Below, in pieces: positions 16,767 through 25,368 of a DNA stretch of 64,000 bases (the first letter of the stretch is position 1; each line of letters opens with the position of its first letter). The notes beneath the pieces are model-generated. The model worked only from the letters and a program-made list of their open reading frames with translations. It searched no databases and had not been told where the DNA came from. Position numbers and translations under genes: made by a program. The DNA comes from Novosphingobium sp. KA1 (GTDB lineage: Bacteria; Pseudomonadota; Alphaproteobacteria; Sphingomonadales; Sphingomonadaceae), in contig NZ_CP021247.1 in the NCBI RefSeq assembly GCF_017309955.1, forward strand, positions 931,501 to 995,500, in the 5' to 3' direction.

Positions 16767-18533
16767 TCAGGCCTTCTTCTCGCGCTCGCGGGCACGAGCC
16801 TTGTCCTGGGCTTCCTTCTCCGCCTGCGCCTTGAGCTGCGGGTGCATCACGTAGAGCAGCTTCTGCTGACCGATCGCAAGCAGGTTGGAGGTGATCCAGT
16901 AGACCAGCAGGCCCGAGGCGAAGGGCGCCATGATGAACATCATGAACCACGGCATCAGGGCAAAGACCTGCTGCTGCGCCGGATCCATCTGCTGCGGGTT
17001 CAGCTTGAACTGCAGGTACATGGTGACGCCCAGCAGCAGGGCCAGCACGCCGATGCCGAGGAAGGCGGGAGGCGTGAAGGGCAGCATGCCGAACAGGTTG
17101 AGGATGTGCAGCGGGTCGGGCGCGGACAAGTCCTTGATCCACAGCACGAAGGGCTGGTGGCGCATCTCGATCGCCAGGTTCAGCACCTTGTAGAGCGCGA
17201 AGAACACCGGGATCTGCAGGAACATCGGGAGGCAGCCGGCGAGCGGGTTCACCTTCTCCTCCTTGTACAGCTTCATGATCTCAAGCTGCTGCTGCTCCTT
17301 GTTGTCCTTGTAGCGCTCCTGGATCGCCTTCATCTTCGGCTGGATCGCACGCATCGCGGCCATCGAGGCGAAGCCGCGCTGGGCGACCGGGAACATGATG
17401 CCGCGCACGATGGCGGTCAGCAGGATGATGGCGACGCCGAAGTTGCCGACAAGCGCGAAGAGCTTCACCAGCAGCCAGAAGATCGGCTTCTCGAACCAGC
17501 GGAACCAGCCCCAGTCGATCGCGAGGCCGAAGTTGGTGACGCCCTGCTTCTCGTAGGCGTCGAGCACGGCGTGCTCCTTGGCGCCGGCGAAGAGCTTGGT
17601 CTCGCGGGTCAGCGCCTGGCCGGGCTGGATCACGCTCTGCTCGTAGACGGCATCGGCACGGTAGAGCTGGTTGCCCAGCGAGCGGAACGAGCCGGTGGCC
17701 TTGGCGTTCACCGGGATCACCGCCGACATCCAGTAGACGTCGGTGAAGCCGATCCAGTCGACCTTGCCGGCCTGGTCCTGGGTACCGGCGGTCACCAGAT
17801 CGCTGTACTTGGGGCCGAACTCGACCGAGCCGTCAAAAGCGCCGATGCCGCCGGTGCGCAGCGTCCAGGCATAGGCGGCGGCGGTGCGATCGGTGCGGTT
17901 GACCAGCGCGAAGGGCTGGACGGTGACGGGCGCCGTGCCCTTGTTCACCACCTGCTGGTCGGCGGTGATCATGTAGTTGTCGTCGACCTTGAAGGTCAGC
18001 GCGTAGACCTGCCCATGGCCGTTGTCCCAGGTCAGGGTGACCGGGGTAGCCGGGGTCAGCTTCGCCCCGGCAGGTGCGCTCCAGACGGTGCCGGCGCTCG
18101 GCGCCATGCTGCCCGGGCTGACCCAGCCGAACTGCGCGAACTGCTGCGCCGGGGTGCCCGAGGGCGAGAACATGCGGACCGGGCCGGAGTTCTTCTCGAC
18201 CGTCTCGCGGTGGCGGTTGAGCACGAGATCGTCGAGCAGCGCGCCAGTGAGGTTGATCGAGCCCGACACGCCGGGCGCCTGGATCGGCACGCGGCCGCCG
18301 TGGGTCAGCGCGGTCTTGAGGTCCTGCTGCTCCAGCGCCACTTCGGCGGCGTCACGCAGTCCGCCCTCGCGGGTCGGCTTGGCGGCGCTGGCCGGATCGG
18401 CGCTCGGCGCGGCGGTCTGTTCCACCTTGGGCTTGTTGGCGTTCGGGTAGAAATAGGCGACGCCCTGCTCCCAGCCGAAGAGCACGAGCGCGGTCAGGAC
18501 GACCGCCAGTATGATGTTGCGCTGCTTTTCCAC
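16767..18533 (-). CDS. yidC: Membrane protein insertase YidC
   Basis: Inserts and folds inner-membrane proteins, with SecYEG or alone. 588 aa: N-terminal helix (NIILAVVLTALVLFGWEQG), a large periplasmic P1 domain, then the conserved five-helix core with GNFGVAIILLTAIVRG, where an Arg sits in the hydrophilic groove, and the C1 helical hairpin (KMKAIQERYKDNKEQQQ). A lysine/arginine-rich C-terminal tail follows (KARAREREKKA). Fits Gram-negative YidC in length and layout. Confidence 0.96.
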   Translation of the reverse strand: MEKQRNIILAVVLTALVLFGWEQGVAYFYPNANKPKVEQTAAPSADPASAAKPTREGGLRDAAEVALEQQDLKTALTHGGRVPIQAPGVSGSINLTGALLDDLVLNRHRETVEKNSGPVRMFSPSGTPAQQFAQFGWVSPGSMAPSAGTVWSAPAGAKLTPATPVTLTWDNGHGQVYALTFKVDDNYMITADQQVVNKGTAPVTVQPFALVNRTDRTAAAYAWTLRTGGIGAFDGSVEFGPKYSDLVTAGTQDQAGKVDWIGFTDVYWMSAVIPVNAKATGSFRSLGNQLYRADAVYEQSVIQPGQALTRETKLFAGAKEHAVLDAYEKQGVTNFGLAIDWGWFRWFEKPIFWLLVKLFALVGNFGVAIILLTAIVRGIMFPVAQRGFASMAAMRAIQPKMKAIQERYKDNKEQQQLEIMKLYKEEKVNPLAGCLPMFLQIPVFFALYKVLNLAIEMRHQPFVLWIKDLSAPDPLHILNLFGMLPFTPPAFLGIGVLALLLGVTMYLQFKLNPQQMDPAQQQVFALMPWFMMFIMAPFASGLLVYWITSNLLAIGQQKLLYVMHPQLKAQAEKEAQDKARAREREKKA

Positions 18534-18603
18534 GAAGGCTTTCCTGTCGTAATCCCGTCGGTGGCAGCGGCCGGGACGCGCCCTCCGCTACCTCAAAGTC
18601 AAG

Positions 18604-18849
18604 TCAATCCGGCACCGGGTCGTAGCCGTGCCCACCCCAAGGCTGGCAGCGCAATAGACGCTTGAACGCCAGCCAGCCACCCTTAATCGCACCGTGCTTG
18701 CGCACTGCAATGATCGCGTACTGCGAACAGGAGGGCGAATAGCGGCAGGAGGGCGGCAGAACCTGCGAAGGGCCAAGCTGCCAGGCGCGGGCGATGCCGA
18801 TAAGAAGCAAGCCCGGAAGGCGTGCAAGCAAGGCGAACACGCGCTTCAC
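18604..18849 (-). CDS. yidD: Membrane protein insertion efficiency factor YidD
   Basis: 81-residue basic protein between rnpA and yidC. Contains the family hallmark [11 protein letters not shown] and GHGYDPVPD at the end, with an amphipathic N-terminal helix that lets it associate with the inner membrane. Its start overlaps the rnpA stop by 4 bp. Assists YidC-dependent insertion. Confidence 0.95.
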   Translation of the reverse strand: MKRVFALLARLPGLLLIGIARAWQLGPSQVLPPSCRYSPSCSQYAIIAVRKHGAIKGGWLAFKRLLRCQPWGGHGYDPVPD

Positions 18850-19226
18850 TTACGCGGTTTCCTCGGGCCTTTACGCCGGGGCGGATCACCCTTGCCGGCC
18901 TGGGCCCGCGCCAGCGCCGCCAGCAGTTCCTCGCGCAGCAGCGCGAAATCGCGCTCCACCCCGCCTTCGCGGCCGATCAGCACATGGTCGGTATCGGCAA
19001 GGCCATGCCCGGCCAGAAGCTCGCGCAGAAGCGCACGGAAGCGCCGCTTCATGCGATTGCGCACGACGGCATTGCCGATCTTCTTGGTGACGGTGATGCC
19101 CGCCCGCTGCCCCTGCCCGCCATTGGGCCTGGCCAGAAGCACGAATCCCGGCCGCGCCACGCGAAGGCCGCCATTGGCCGCAACAAAGTCGGCCCGGCGG
19201 GTCATGGTGGTATAGGCGGCGGTCAT
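18846..19226 (-). CDS. rnpA: Ribonuclease P protein component
   Basis: Protein subunit of RNase P, which trims tRNA 5' leaders. 126 aa, basic. The RNR signature is present as [20 protein letters not shown] lysine/arginine-rich C-terminal tail ([10 protein letters not shown]) ends in the yidD start. It is separated from rpmH by ~150 bp that hold a family A-like repeat, instead of the tight linkage usual for this gene pair. Confidence 0.95.
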   Translation of the reverse strand: MTAAYTTMTRRADFVAANGGLRVARPGFVLLARPNGGQGQRAGITVTKKIGNAVVRNRMKRRFRALLRELLAGHGLADTDHVLIGREGGVERDFALLREELLAALARAQAGKGDPPRRKGPRKPRK

Positions 19227-19271
19227 GTCAGCCGGCAGATAGGGAGGGTAACTGCAAAGTACAAACGGCGG

Positions 19272-19367
19272 CGGCCCGTGCCGCTACCCGATTCCTCACC
19301 ACGCAACGGGGCAGGCGAGGGATCGGATAGCGGCACGGGCCGGTGCCGCATCCAGCCGTGAGGCTGG
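19272..19367. repeat. Family A-like hairpin repeat, variant copy, between rpmH and rnpA
   Basis: Perfect 15-bp outer arms CGGCCCGTGCCGCTA (19272-19286) and TAGCGGCACGGGCCG (19328-19342), then GTGCCGCA as in the other copies, then a small hairpin CCAGCC-GTGA-GGCTGG next to the rpmH stop. It shares the GGGCCGGTGCCGC end block and the adjoining hairpin with copies 1-3 but lacks the CGAGTGTATCCTGA loop, so it is a diverged or separate relative. Confidence 0.6.
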
Positions 19368-19378
19368 AAAAGTCTCGA

Positions 19379-19513
19379 TCAGGCCGAGAGCTTCGAACGG
19401 CCGCGGGCGCGGCGCGCACGAAGAACCTTGCGGCCACCGACGGTCGCCGTGCGGGCGCGGAAGCCGTGACGGCGGGCGCGGACAAGGCGGCTGGGCTGGA
19501 AAGTGCGCTTCAT
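19379..19513 (-). CDS. rpmH: Large ribosomal subunit protein bL34
   Basis: 44-residue, highly basic protein ([20 protein letters not shown] and [13 protein letters not shown]), the standard bL34. The frame is open further upstream, but the family starts at this Met. First gene of the rpmH-rnpA-yidD-yidC-engB operon, the old dnaA-linked cluster; dnaA is 16 kb away here. Confidence 0.96.
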   Translation of the reverse strand: MKRTFQPSRLVRARRHGFRARTATVGGRKVLRARRARGRSKLSA

Positions 19514-19655
19514 GACGGTCCTCGAAAATCCGAACAAAAGAGGCCGTCCAACCGGGACGACCGCAAAACAGAGCGCGCCGATACTGGAGCGCGCAAACAG
19601 AGTCAAGGCAAAGCCGGTGCCGCCTCGCCCCAGGGGGCAGTATTACCGGGCCCGC

Positions 19656-20486
19656 TCACTGTAGCGAGCCGATCCAGGCGGCGGCAAGATCGATCCGGGC
19701 CTTTGCACGCGCGGGCACGACCTCGCGGTCGAGCGCCACCCAGCGCCCCATTTCCGCCGCACCGAACCACAGCGCCGATTCGAAGGACACCGAATTGGTC
19801 ATCGCATAGAAGGCACGGGCCTCCTGCGCGCTCATGCCCATCTGCCGGTAATAGTCGAGATAACGCCGGTTCGCCGGGGCATCGGCGGCATAGTCGCCGG
19901 CCTCGCGGCCCGAATCGTCGAGCCAGGAATGGACCGCGAACTCGGCGCCCGAATCGGCATAGCGCCGCGCCCCCGCCAGAAACAGCTCGACCGCGCCGGA
20001 GCGCACCGAACCGCCGTTCGGCACCCGGGTGGCGATGCCGCGCGCGCGGATCATCCGCCCCAGCCGCAAGTTCGCCAGGTCGTCCTCGGTGCCCGGACAC
20101 TCGATCATCTCGAGTTCGGCGATCGCCGGCCAGTCGTTCAGCAGGGCCGCGAACTGGGCGGGGCTGCGCGAATCGGTAACGTCGACCAGCGCGACATGCC
20201 GGGCATCGACCACACGGAACGGCCCGTAGGCGGCGATGCCCCGGGGGATCGCCGCCGGCGCCGAAGGCTGCCAGGCAATGGCGCCGCCGCTGCCGACCAG
20301 ACGCTCGCCGCCGGTGAAGGCAGGCGCCTCGTCCGCCACGAAGGCCGCCGGTTGCTGGACGTAACCGGGCTCCTCGAACAGCACGATCTCATAGGCGATC
20401 GCCGCGGTGCGTGCCGGTACATGCGCCTGGGCCGGCGAAGCGGCCAGAGGGAGCACGGCGAGCATGGAAAGCAGGATGGGTCGCAT
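19656..20486 (-). CDS. Exported protein with a ClpP/crotonase-like fold (COG3904-type)
   Basis: 276 aa with an N-terminal signal peptide (MRPILLSMLAVLPLAASPAQA). The central part (ECPGTEDDLANLRLGRMIR ... NGGSVRSGAVELFLAGARR ... AEFAVHSW) matches the layout of predicted periplasmic ClpP-like proteins, with the Ser of GGSVRSGA and His of VHSW as possible active-site residues. The mid part is followed by a helical region with DYYRQMGMS. No proven substrate; the activity is inference. Alone on its strand between rpmH and comM. Confidence 0.55.
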   Translation of the reverse strand: MRPILLSMLAVLPLAASPAQAHVPARTAAIAYEIVLFEEPGYVQQPAAFVADEAPAFTGGERLVGSGGAIAWQPSAPAAIPRGIAAYGPFRVVDARHVALVDVTDSRSPAQFAALLNDWPAIAELEMIECPGTEDDLANLRLGRMIRARGIATRVPNGGSVRSGAVELFLAGARRYADSGAEFAVHSWLDDSGREAGDYAADAPANRRYLDYYRQMGMSAQEARAFYAMTNSVSFESALWFGAAEMGRWVALDREVVPARAKARIDLAAAWIGSLQ

Positions 20487-20655
20487 GCGGCCAGAGTGCG
20501 ACCGGGAAACTTACCCAAACCGTGAGACATTCGGTTAAAAGGCTGTAAGGTTTGGCCTAGGCGTTCTTTTCCATATCGACAGTGCCGGACGCCGATGTCA
20601 TCCCAGCCCCAAGCCAAGTAATTCTACGTATTACTCCAGGAGCCAAGGGTCCTTC

Positions 20656-21056
20656 GTGGTCGCACTCGTTTCGACCGTTGCCTACCTCGGTCTCGAGGCA
20701 CGCCCGGTCGAAGTCCAATGCCAGGTAGCACCGGGAATGCCCGGGTTCACTCTGGTCGGCCTGCCCGACAAGGCGGTTGGCGAAAGCCGCCAGCGGGTCA
20801 GCGCCGCGCTTACGGCGATGGGGCTGGCGCTGCCGCCCAAACGCATCACCATCAACCTCTCGCCGGCCGACCTGCCCAAGGAAGGCTCGCATTACGACCT
20901 GCCGATCGCGCTGGCGCTGCTGGCGGCGATGGGCGTGATCGATGCCGAGCAACTGGGCGATTTTGTCGCCGTGGGCGAACTCGCGCTCGACGGGCGGGTG
21001 ATCCCCTCCCCCGGCGTGCTGCTGGCCGCACTCCACGCCAGCGCGCTCGACAAGGG
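20656..21056 (+). pseudogene. comM: comM, 5' fragment cut by the island
   Basis: ComM is an AAA+ helicase-like protein that aids branch migration in natural transformation. The fragment begins at GTG (VALVSTVAYLGLEARPVEV) and keeps the N-terminal domain (GMPGFTLVGLPDKAVGESR; KRITINLSPADLPKEGS; VGELALDGRVIPSPGVLLAA) up to ASALDKG, ~133 residues. After that the reading frame continues by chance into unrelated AT-richer sequence. Walker A and B are absent. The 3' fragment is 27 kb away at 48096. Confidence 0.93.
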
Positions 21057-21116
21057 GTTTTATTTATATTTACAGAGGAGAATCTCACCTCTGAGTCTCA
21101 CACCAACCCATTTTGG

Positions 21117-21160
21117 GCGCTCCATGAGGTGCGAAATTTATTTCGCACCTCATGGAGCGC
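21117..21160. repeat. Perfect 44-bp palindrome near the island's left end
   Basis: Two 21-bp arms starting GCGCTCCATGAGGTGCGAAA are exactly complementary around a TT centre, 60 bp inside the left junction. It could be a terminator-like hairpin, a recombinase or relaxase site, or the remnant end of a transposable element. No partner was found at the right junction. Confidence 0.8.
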
Positions 21161-21346
21161 AACCGCCGCAGGCGGAAGCGGCATAAGCCTACCTATGCGC
21201 TCAAAAGCACAGAGGCATGCGGGGGCTGAAGAGTGGAGCAGGCTAAAGAACGCCTCAGAGCGAAATTAGTAACCGCCCTATCCATCAACCTCGAATCAGT
21301 TTAACAGATCTACGCTCCGGTACTAGCAAATTCTGAGGGGCGCTAA

Positions 21347-22075
21347 ATGGGTGTAAATGGATGGGACACGCCGTTACGATCACCATTCGATTGGCTTAAA
21401 CAAATGCCACACCTAGACCCTATAGATTGGGATTTACCTAAATTTTATGGAAGAAGTGGAGAATTTGACTTCACTCTAGAACTATTGCCTGATGATTCGC
21501 CTTTCCTGACGGTAGAGAAGGCCAAGGAGTACATTTCAGGCCAGCTCTTCTCGATGACAGCCAAACCCCATTTCCGCCCAGGCAGCCCTTGGCGAGTGTT
21601 TGACGAGCTTGCCGTCGAGGCTAAACGCGCTTGGTACGAAGACGTACCATTATCATATGACTGTGGGAACGCTCTGACTTCCTTAGAACAAACCACAGAT
21701 CTTGTTCGTGAAGGTGATAGTTTACCGCAGCATCGTGCGGCCGGATGGGCCCTGATTTACCTTCACCACAAAACTCAATTTGAGGGTGACCTCACGCTAG
21801 TTTTGGGAGATCCTATCGTATTGCACTCACCCACGAAATATATCGATATGTCCGGTACTGGATTGTGTGAGCCACCATTCAATTTGAGACCAACAATAAT
21901 TATGGGGCATTGTGATTTTAGCGGAGCTTTAACTGACATGACCGCGTACAGAATCCGTACCGTCGCGGATCCAATGGCGCGCCTCCAATCCATCGCAAAT
22001 ATCACCAATCACCAGCCGAGAGCCGTAATCGAGCAGTTAGATTTCGTCGCCGCCTTACTAAGGAATCTTATTTAG
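21347..22075 (+). CDS. Hypothetical protein at the island's left end
   Basis: 242 aa, not recognised. Lower GC and more AT-ending codons than its neighbours, so it was probably acquired from another source. No signal peptide or membrane helix. Trp/Pro-rich N-terminus (WDTPLRSPFDWLKQMPHLDP) and a mixed alpha/beta look with a likely beta-rich middle (LTLVLGDPIVLHSP; RPTIIMGHCDFSG). It stands alone after the palindrome, with GAGGGG as ribosome-binding site ~8 bp before the ATG. Position beside a comM-inserted island and a broken restriction gene makes a defence role conceivable, but nothing in the sequence shows it. Confidence 0.6.
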   Translation: MGVNGWDTPLRSPFDWLKQMPHLDPIDWDLPKFYGRSGEFDFTLELLPDDSPFLTVEKAKEYISGQLFSMTAKPHFRPGSPWRVFDELAVEAKRAWYEDVPLSYDCGNALTSLEQTTDLVREGDSLPQHRAAGWALIYLHHKTQFEGDLTLVLGDPIVLHSPTKYIDMSGTGLCEPPFNLRPTIIMGHCDFSGALTDMTAYRIRTVADPMARLQSIANITNHQPRAVIEQLDFVAALLRNLI

Positions 22076-22131
22076 GCGGTCCTGCGTAAAGCTACCGGGC
22101 GTGGCTTTGGCCTCTTACAGGAGGACAGATA

Positions 22132-22245
22132 ATGACCTCATGTTGCAAGCAAGCGGCCGGTATCCTGTCTCTCGGACTGGATTGCTCCCGAGGACTGGCT
22201 CCATCCTCGCTATCTCACGCGGTGATGCATCTCGGTAGGCCTTAG
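22132..22245 (+). CDS. Possible 37-residue peptide (MTSCCKQAAG...)
   Basis: A short frame with an exact AGGAGG site 7 bp before ATG. The product has a Cys-Cys pair at residues 4-5 and another Cys at 18. It may be a small metal-related peptide or the start of a decayed gene. The rest of the gap to 22575 shows no gene. Confidence 0.25.
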   Translation: MTSCCKQAAGILSLGLDCSRGLAPSSLSHAVMHLGRP

Positions 22246-22575
22246 CGCAGGCATCCGCGCACTTCGATCCCACCGCGGCTAAGATCGGCTAACTCTTGCC
22301 GTTCCACGGCGCGCATATGAGTGATCGCCCTTACCGAAACCCGCCATTACCATTTCACTGAGCGGTCGGGCGGCTGTGCGCCCATCCAAGCCGTTCGTTT
22401 GAAAACTTAGCGCACCTATGAGCGGACATTCAGTTCACGACCTATGTAAAAGGCAATGCCGCTGTCAGACCTGCCGCTCCCAGACTTCAGCAGTTCAATG
22501 CTGAAGCCATCATGCCTGACAGTGCTGCAATAAAACGGCCATCAGAGCACTCTTCACGGGCAAGTGCCAAAAAAG

Positions 22576-22974
22576 TCAGTCGGGGGCGAAAACCTCCAGA
22601 ATCCGGCATTCTGCCATCGTCCCGCCACTGCAGCTCGAGATGGCCCCGGACAGCTCCCGGCGAAGCGCCATAAGATCGGCGATCTTGCGGTCAACTTCCG
22701 CCAGATGACGCGCGGCAATCTCGTCGACCGATCCGCAATCGCGGTCCTTCTGGCCGGACAGGTCCAGCAAAGCGCGGATTTCATCGAGAGAAAAGCCAAG
22801 TTCCCGAGTGCGGCGTATGAAACGCAGGCGGTGCAAGTCATCCGGCAGATAGGAGCGATAGTTCCCTTCCGTCCTGGCAGGCGATGCGATCAGACCCGCG
22901 CGCTCGTAATAGCGGATGGTCTCCACCGTCGCTCCTGTCGCTTTGGCGAGCTTGCCGATCGTCAGTGCCTTCAT
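22576..22974 (-). CDS. MerR-family heavy-metal regulator (CadR/PbrR/ZntR type)
   Basis: 132-residue activator. N-terminal winged helix MKALTIGKLAKATGATVETI plus RYYERAGL; a long dimerisation helix; and the metal-site cysteines of the divalent subgroup: Cys in KDRDCGSVDE (~79) and the C-terminal loop C-S-G-G-T-M-A-E-C (~115-122). This is the CadR/PbrR pattern for Cd, Pb or Zn. Divergent from the CDF gene, with its operator in the 68-bp gap. Confidence 0.93.
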   Translation of the reverse strand: MKALTIGKLAKATGATVETIRYYERAGLIASPARTEGNYRSYLPDDLHRLRFIRRTRELGFSLDEIRALLDLSGQKDRDCGSVDEIAARHLAEVDRKIADLMALRRELSGAISSCSGGTMAECRILEVFAPD

Positions 22975-22977
22975 CTC

Positions 22978-23008
22978 TTGACCCTGTAGTTGCTACAGAG
23001 TTTATATA
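22978..23008 (+). promoter_or_regulatory. MerR-type promoter/operator for the czc cluster
   Basis: TTGACC (-35, 22978-22983) and TATATA (-10, 23003-23008) are 19 bp apart, the over-long spacing that MerR activators correct. Between them is a perfect dyad CTGTAG-TTG-CTACAG inside ACCCTGTAGTTGCTACAGAG, close to the known CadR/PbrR/ZntR operators. It drives the CDF gene and probably the genes downstream. Confidence 0.88.
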
Positions 23009-23042
23009 GGGTGCCGCACACAAATCGCGAAGGGCGACGAAC

Positions 23043-23687
23043 ATGGCTTGCGGCAGCTGCTGCGCTTCATCGAACACGGGAACGACGAATGATCCTCGCT
23101 GGCGGCGAGCGCTCTGGATTGCGCTTGTCGTGAACGGCGCAATGTTCGTAGCGGAGATCATTGCCGGGGTGGCCGGTGGATCGAAAGCATTGCAGGCTGA
23201 TGCCCTCGACTTCTTGGGTGACAGCGCCAATTACGCCATCAGTCTCGGCGTTGCGGGGATGGCACTCGCATGGCGGGCAAGGGCAGCGCTCTTGAAGGGG
23301 CTCACCCTCGTCCTGCTGGGTCTTTATGTGCTCTGTGCTGCACTGTGGAGCGTGTGGCATGGCAGCACACCACACGCGGAACTCATGGGCCTCGTCGGTT
23401 TCACCGCGCTCGTTGCCAACGGCGTAGTGGCACTCATGCTCTACCGCTTCCGGACCGGTGACGCCAACATGCGATCGGTCTGGATCTGCTCGCGCAACGA
23501 CGCCATCGGCAATATCGCAGTGCTGCTCGCCGCTGCCGGCGTTTTCGGCACCGGAACTGCATGGCCCGACCTCATCGTAGCAGGCATCATGGCCATGCTC
23601 GGCATTTCCGGCGGCATCCAGATCATCGTGCAGGCCCGAAGTGAGCTCAATGCGACCCGAAGGGGTTACACCGCCGCGGCAGAGTGA
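23043..23687 (+). CDS. Short cation diffusion facilitator-like transporter
   Basis: 214 aa with about six hydrophobic helices and no C-terminal cytoplasmic domain, unlike full-length CDF exporters. Cys-rich start MACGSCCASSNTG. The metal site residues are visible in helix 2 (LQADALDFLGDSANY, D-x3-D) and helix 5 (SRNDAIGNIAV, N-D-x3-N). Likely exports Zn/Cd/Co from the cytosol. It follows the MerR-type promoter and precedes the His-rich small protein and czcCBA, so it is probably the first gene of that operon. Confidence 0.88.
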   Translation: MACGSCCASSNTGTTNDPRWRRALWIALVVNGAMFVAEIIAGVAGGSKALQADALDFLGDSANYAISLGVAGMALAWRARAALLKGLTLVLLGLYVLCAALWSVWHGSTPHAELMGLVGFTALVANGVVALMLYRFRTGDANMRSVWICSRNDAIGNIAVLLAAAGVFGTGTAWPDLIVAGIMAMLGISGGIQIIVQARSELNATRRGYTAAAE

Positions 23688-23700
23688 TAGGGACCGATCG

Positions 23701-24030
23701 ATGCGCAAGCTGTTGCCCTTCCTTGCCTGCCTGATGCTGATTCTCGTCAGCTGGTCCGGCATGGCGCACGCCGCAGAAGCGACGGGCGGCAGTGAGGCCG
23801 CGTACGATTTTTCCTACCATGCGCCCGGCGACGGTGACGAAGTTCCCGGCGATGCCGACAATGGCCTGCCTCACCATCACGGTGCCTGCCACAGTCATGA
23901 TCTCGGCACGCCCTTGATGACCGTGGCGCCGCCCATCGCCCACTCGGCCGGGCAAGTTCGCGGATTTCGGCGAGCTGCTCCGCTGTACCCAACAGCCGAC
24001 AACGTAACTCCGCGCCCTCCACGAACCTGA
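23701..24030 (+). CDS. Small periplasmic His-rich protein before czcC
   Basis: 109 aa. Signal peptide MRKLLPFLACLMLILVSWSG plus MAHA, then an acidic segment and a metal-binding-looking HHHGACHSHD. Position between the CDF gene and czcC recalls CzcI/CzcE-type accessory proteins, but no clear family was recognised. ATG 23701 is used since an upstream extension overlaps the CDF gene and lacks a signal sequence. Confidence 0.65.
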   Translation: MRKLLPFLACLMLILVSWSGMAHAAEATGGSEAAYDFSYHAPGDGDEVPGDADNGLPHHHGACHSHDLGTPLMTVAPPIAHSAGQVRGFRRAAPLYPTADNVTPRPPRT

Positions 24031-24085
24031 CGTTTCCGCCGGCCGACTGATGTCGGCCAGGAATGCTCCGTCAGGAAATCACATC

Positions 24086-25363
24086 ATGAAAACTATACTC
24101 GCGGCGTTGCTCGCCGCGGCGTCCTGTGCCGCAACGGTGCAGGCGCAGGAAACACCGAACGCGCCTTCCGGTGCAGTAGTTCTAACACTCGACGATGCCG
24201 TCGCTGCCGCAGGCGGCTCCGCACCCGCCATGGATGCAGGCCGTGCAGGCATAGACGCTGCCAAGGCAGGTCGAACGGTCGCAGGACTTCGCCCCAACCC
24301 GGTCGCACAAGGGCAAATTGAAAACATCATCGGCACCGGGCCGTATTCCGGCGTCCGCAGCAACGAAACCACCGTCGGCTTCGTGCAGACCCTGGAACTG
24401 GGCGGCAAGCGCAGTGCGCGCGTTGCCGTAGCTAGCGCAGAACTGTCCCGCGCGGAACTGCAGGCCGCCATCATCGCTGCCGACGTCCGCCTTCAGGTGA
24501 CACAGCTTTACGTCGAGGCCATCTCGGCCGAACGGCGGTTGATCACGGCCAGGGACCAGGCCCGTATCGCCGGCGATGCCCTGCGCGCCGCGGGTGTCCG
24601 GGTGCAGGCGGGGCGCGCTTCTCCTCTGGAGCAGCAGCGTGCCGACGTGGCGCGGGTCAATGCTGAAGCCAATGCAGAACGGCAGGACCGCCTTGCCCGA
24701 GCTGCCCGCACCAACCTCGAACGGCGCATTGGCCGCGCCTTCGACGGCCCTCTGGACATCGCCCTGCTCGATCGGCTGCCTGCCGCTTCTACGAACTACG
24801 GTCCGTCAGAACCGGTCACCCCGCAAGGAACGCTAGCACTGGCTGCAGCCGACGCAGACCTTGCCATCGCCGATGCAGGTGTACGCCTGGCAAAAGCAAA
24901 CCGAGTGCCGAACATCGATGTCGGCCCATCGGTGAGGCGCCTGGAAGCCACAAAGGACTTCGCCGCCGTCTTCACGGTTTCGATCCCCCTGCAGGTCTTC
25001 AACAACGGCGGTGCCGCCCTGGCCCAGGCAGGGGCGCAGCGCCTGCAAGCCGAAGCCAACCGTCGGGTGACCGCGCTCGATATCGAGCAGGCCATCACCA
25101 ACGCCCAGGCCGATGCCGACAACGCCGCGATCACCGCGCGTGCCGCGTCCGGGCCTGCCCTGGAGGCGGCGCAGGAAGCCGCACGGATCGCCCGTATCGG
25201 ATACCGCGAAGGCAAGTTCAGCCAGCTCGATCTGCTCGATGCCGAACGCACGCTCGCCGATACGCGCGTAGCCGCCATCGATGCTCTCGCGTCCTACCAG
25301 AATGCCCGTGCGCAGCTGGAGCGCCTGACCGCGCCCGCCGTCGCGCCTCAAGGGGGGAACTGA
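24086..25363 (+). CDS. czcC: CzcC-like outer-membrane efflux protein (TolC family)
   Basis: Outer-membrane channel of the tripartite metal efflux pump. 425 aa from the chosen Met, with a signal peptide (MKTILAALLAAASCAATVQA) and two long coiled-coil repeats of the OEP fold (TVGFVQTLELGGKRSARV; RIGYREGKFSQLDLLDAERT). AGGAAA lies 8 bp before the ATG. Only 5 bp separate it from czcB. Confidence 0.9.
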   Translation: MKTILAALLAAASCAATVQAQETPNAPSGAVVLTLDDAVAAAGGSAPAMDAGRAGIDAAKAGRTVAGLRPNPVAQGQIENIIGTGPYSGVRSNETTVGFVQTLELGGKRSARVAVASAELSRAELQAAIIAADVRLQVTQLYVEAISAERRLITARDQARIAGDALRAAGVRVQAGRASPLEQQRADVARVNAEANAERQDRLARAARTNLERRIGRAFDGPLDIALLDRLPAASTNYGPSEPVTPQGTLALAAADADLAIADAGVRLAKANRVPNIDVGPSVRRLEATKDFAAVFTVSIPLQVFNNGGAALAQAGAQRLQAEANRRVTALDIEQAITNAQADADNAAITARAASGPALEAAQEAARIARIGYREGKFSQLDLLDAERTLADTRVAAIDALASYQNARAQLERLTAPAVAPQGGN

Positions 25364-25368
25364 TTACC

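Noticed and set aside
21057..21186. C-terminal 43 codons continuing the comM frame
   Set aside because: Sequence turns AT-rich and runs through the perfect palindrome; a chance extension.
22564..22989. Plus-strand frame over the MerR regulator
   Set aside because: Opposite strand of a clear MerR gene with its operator.
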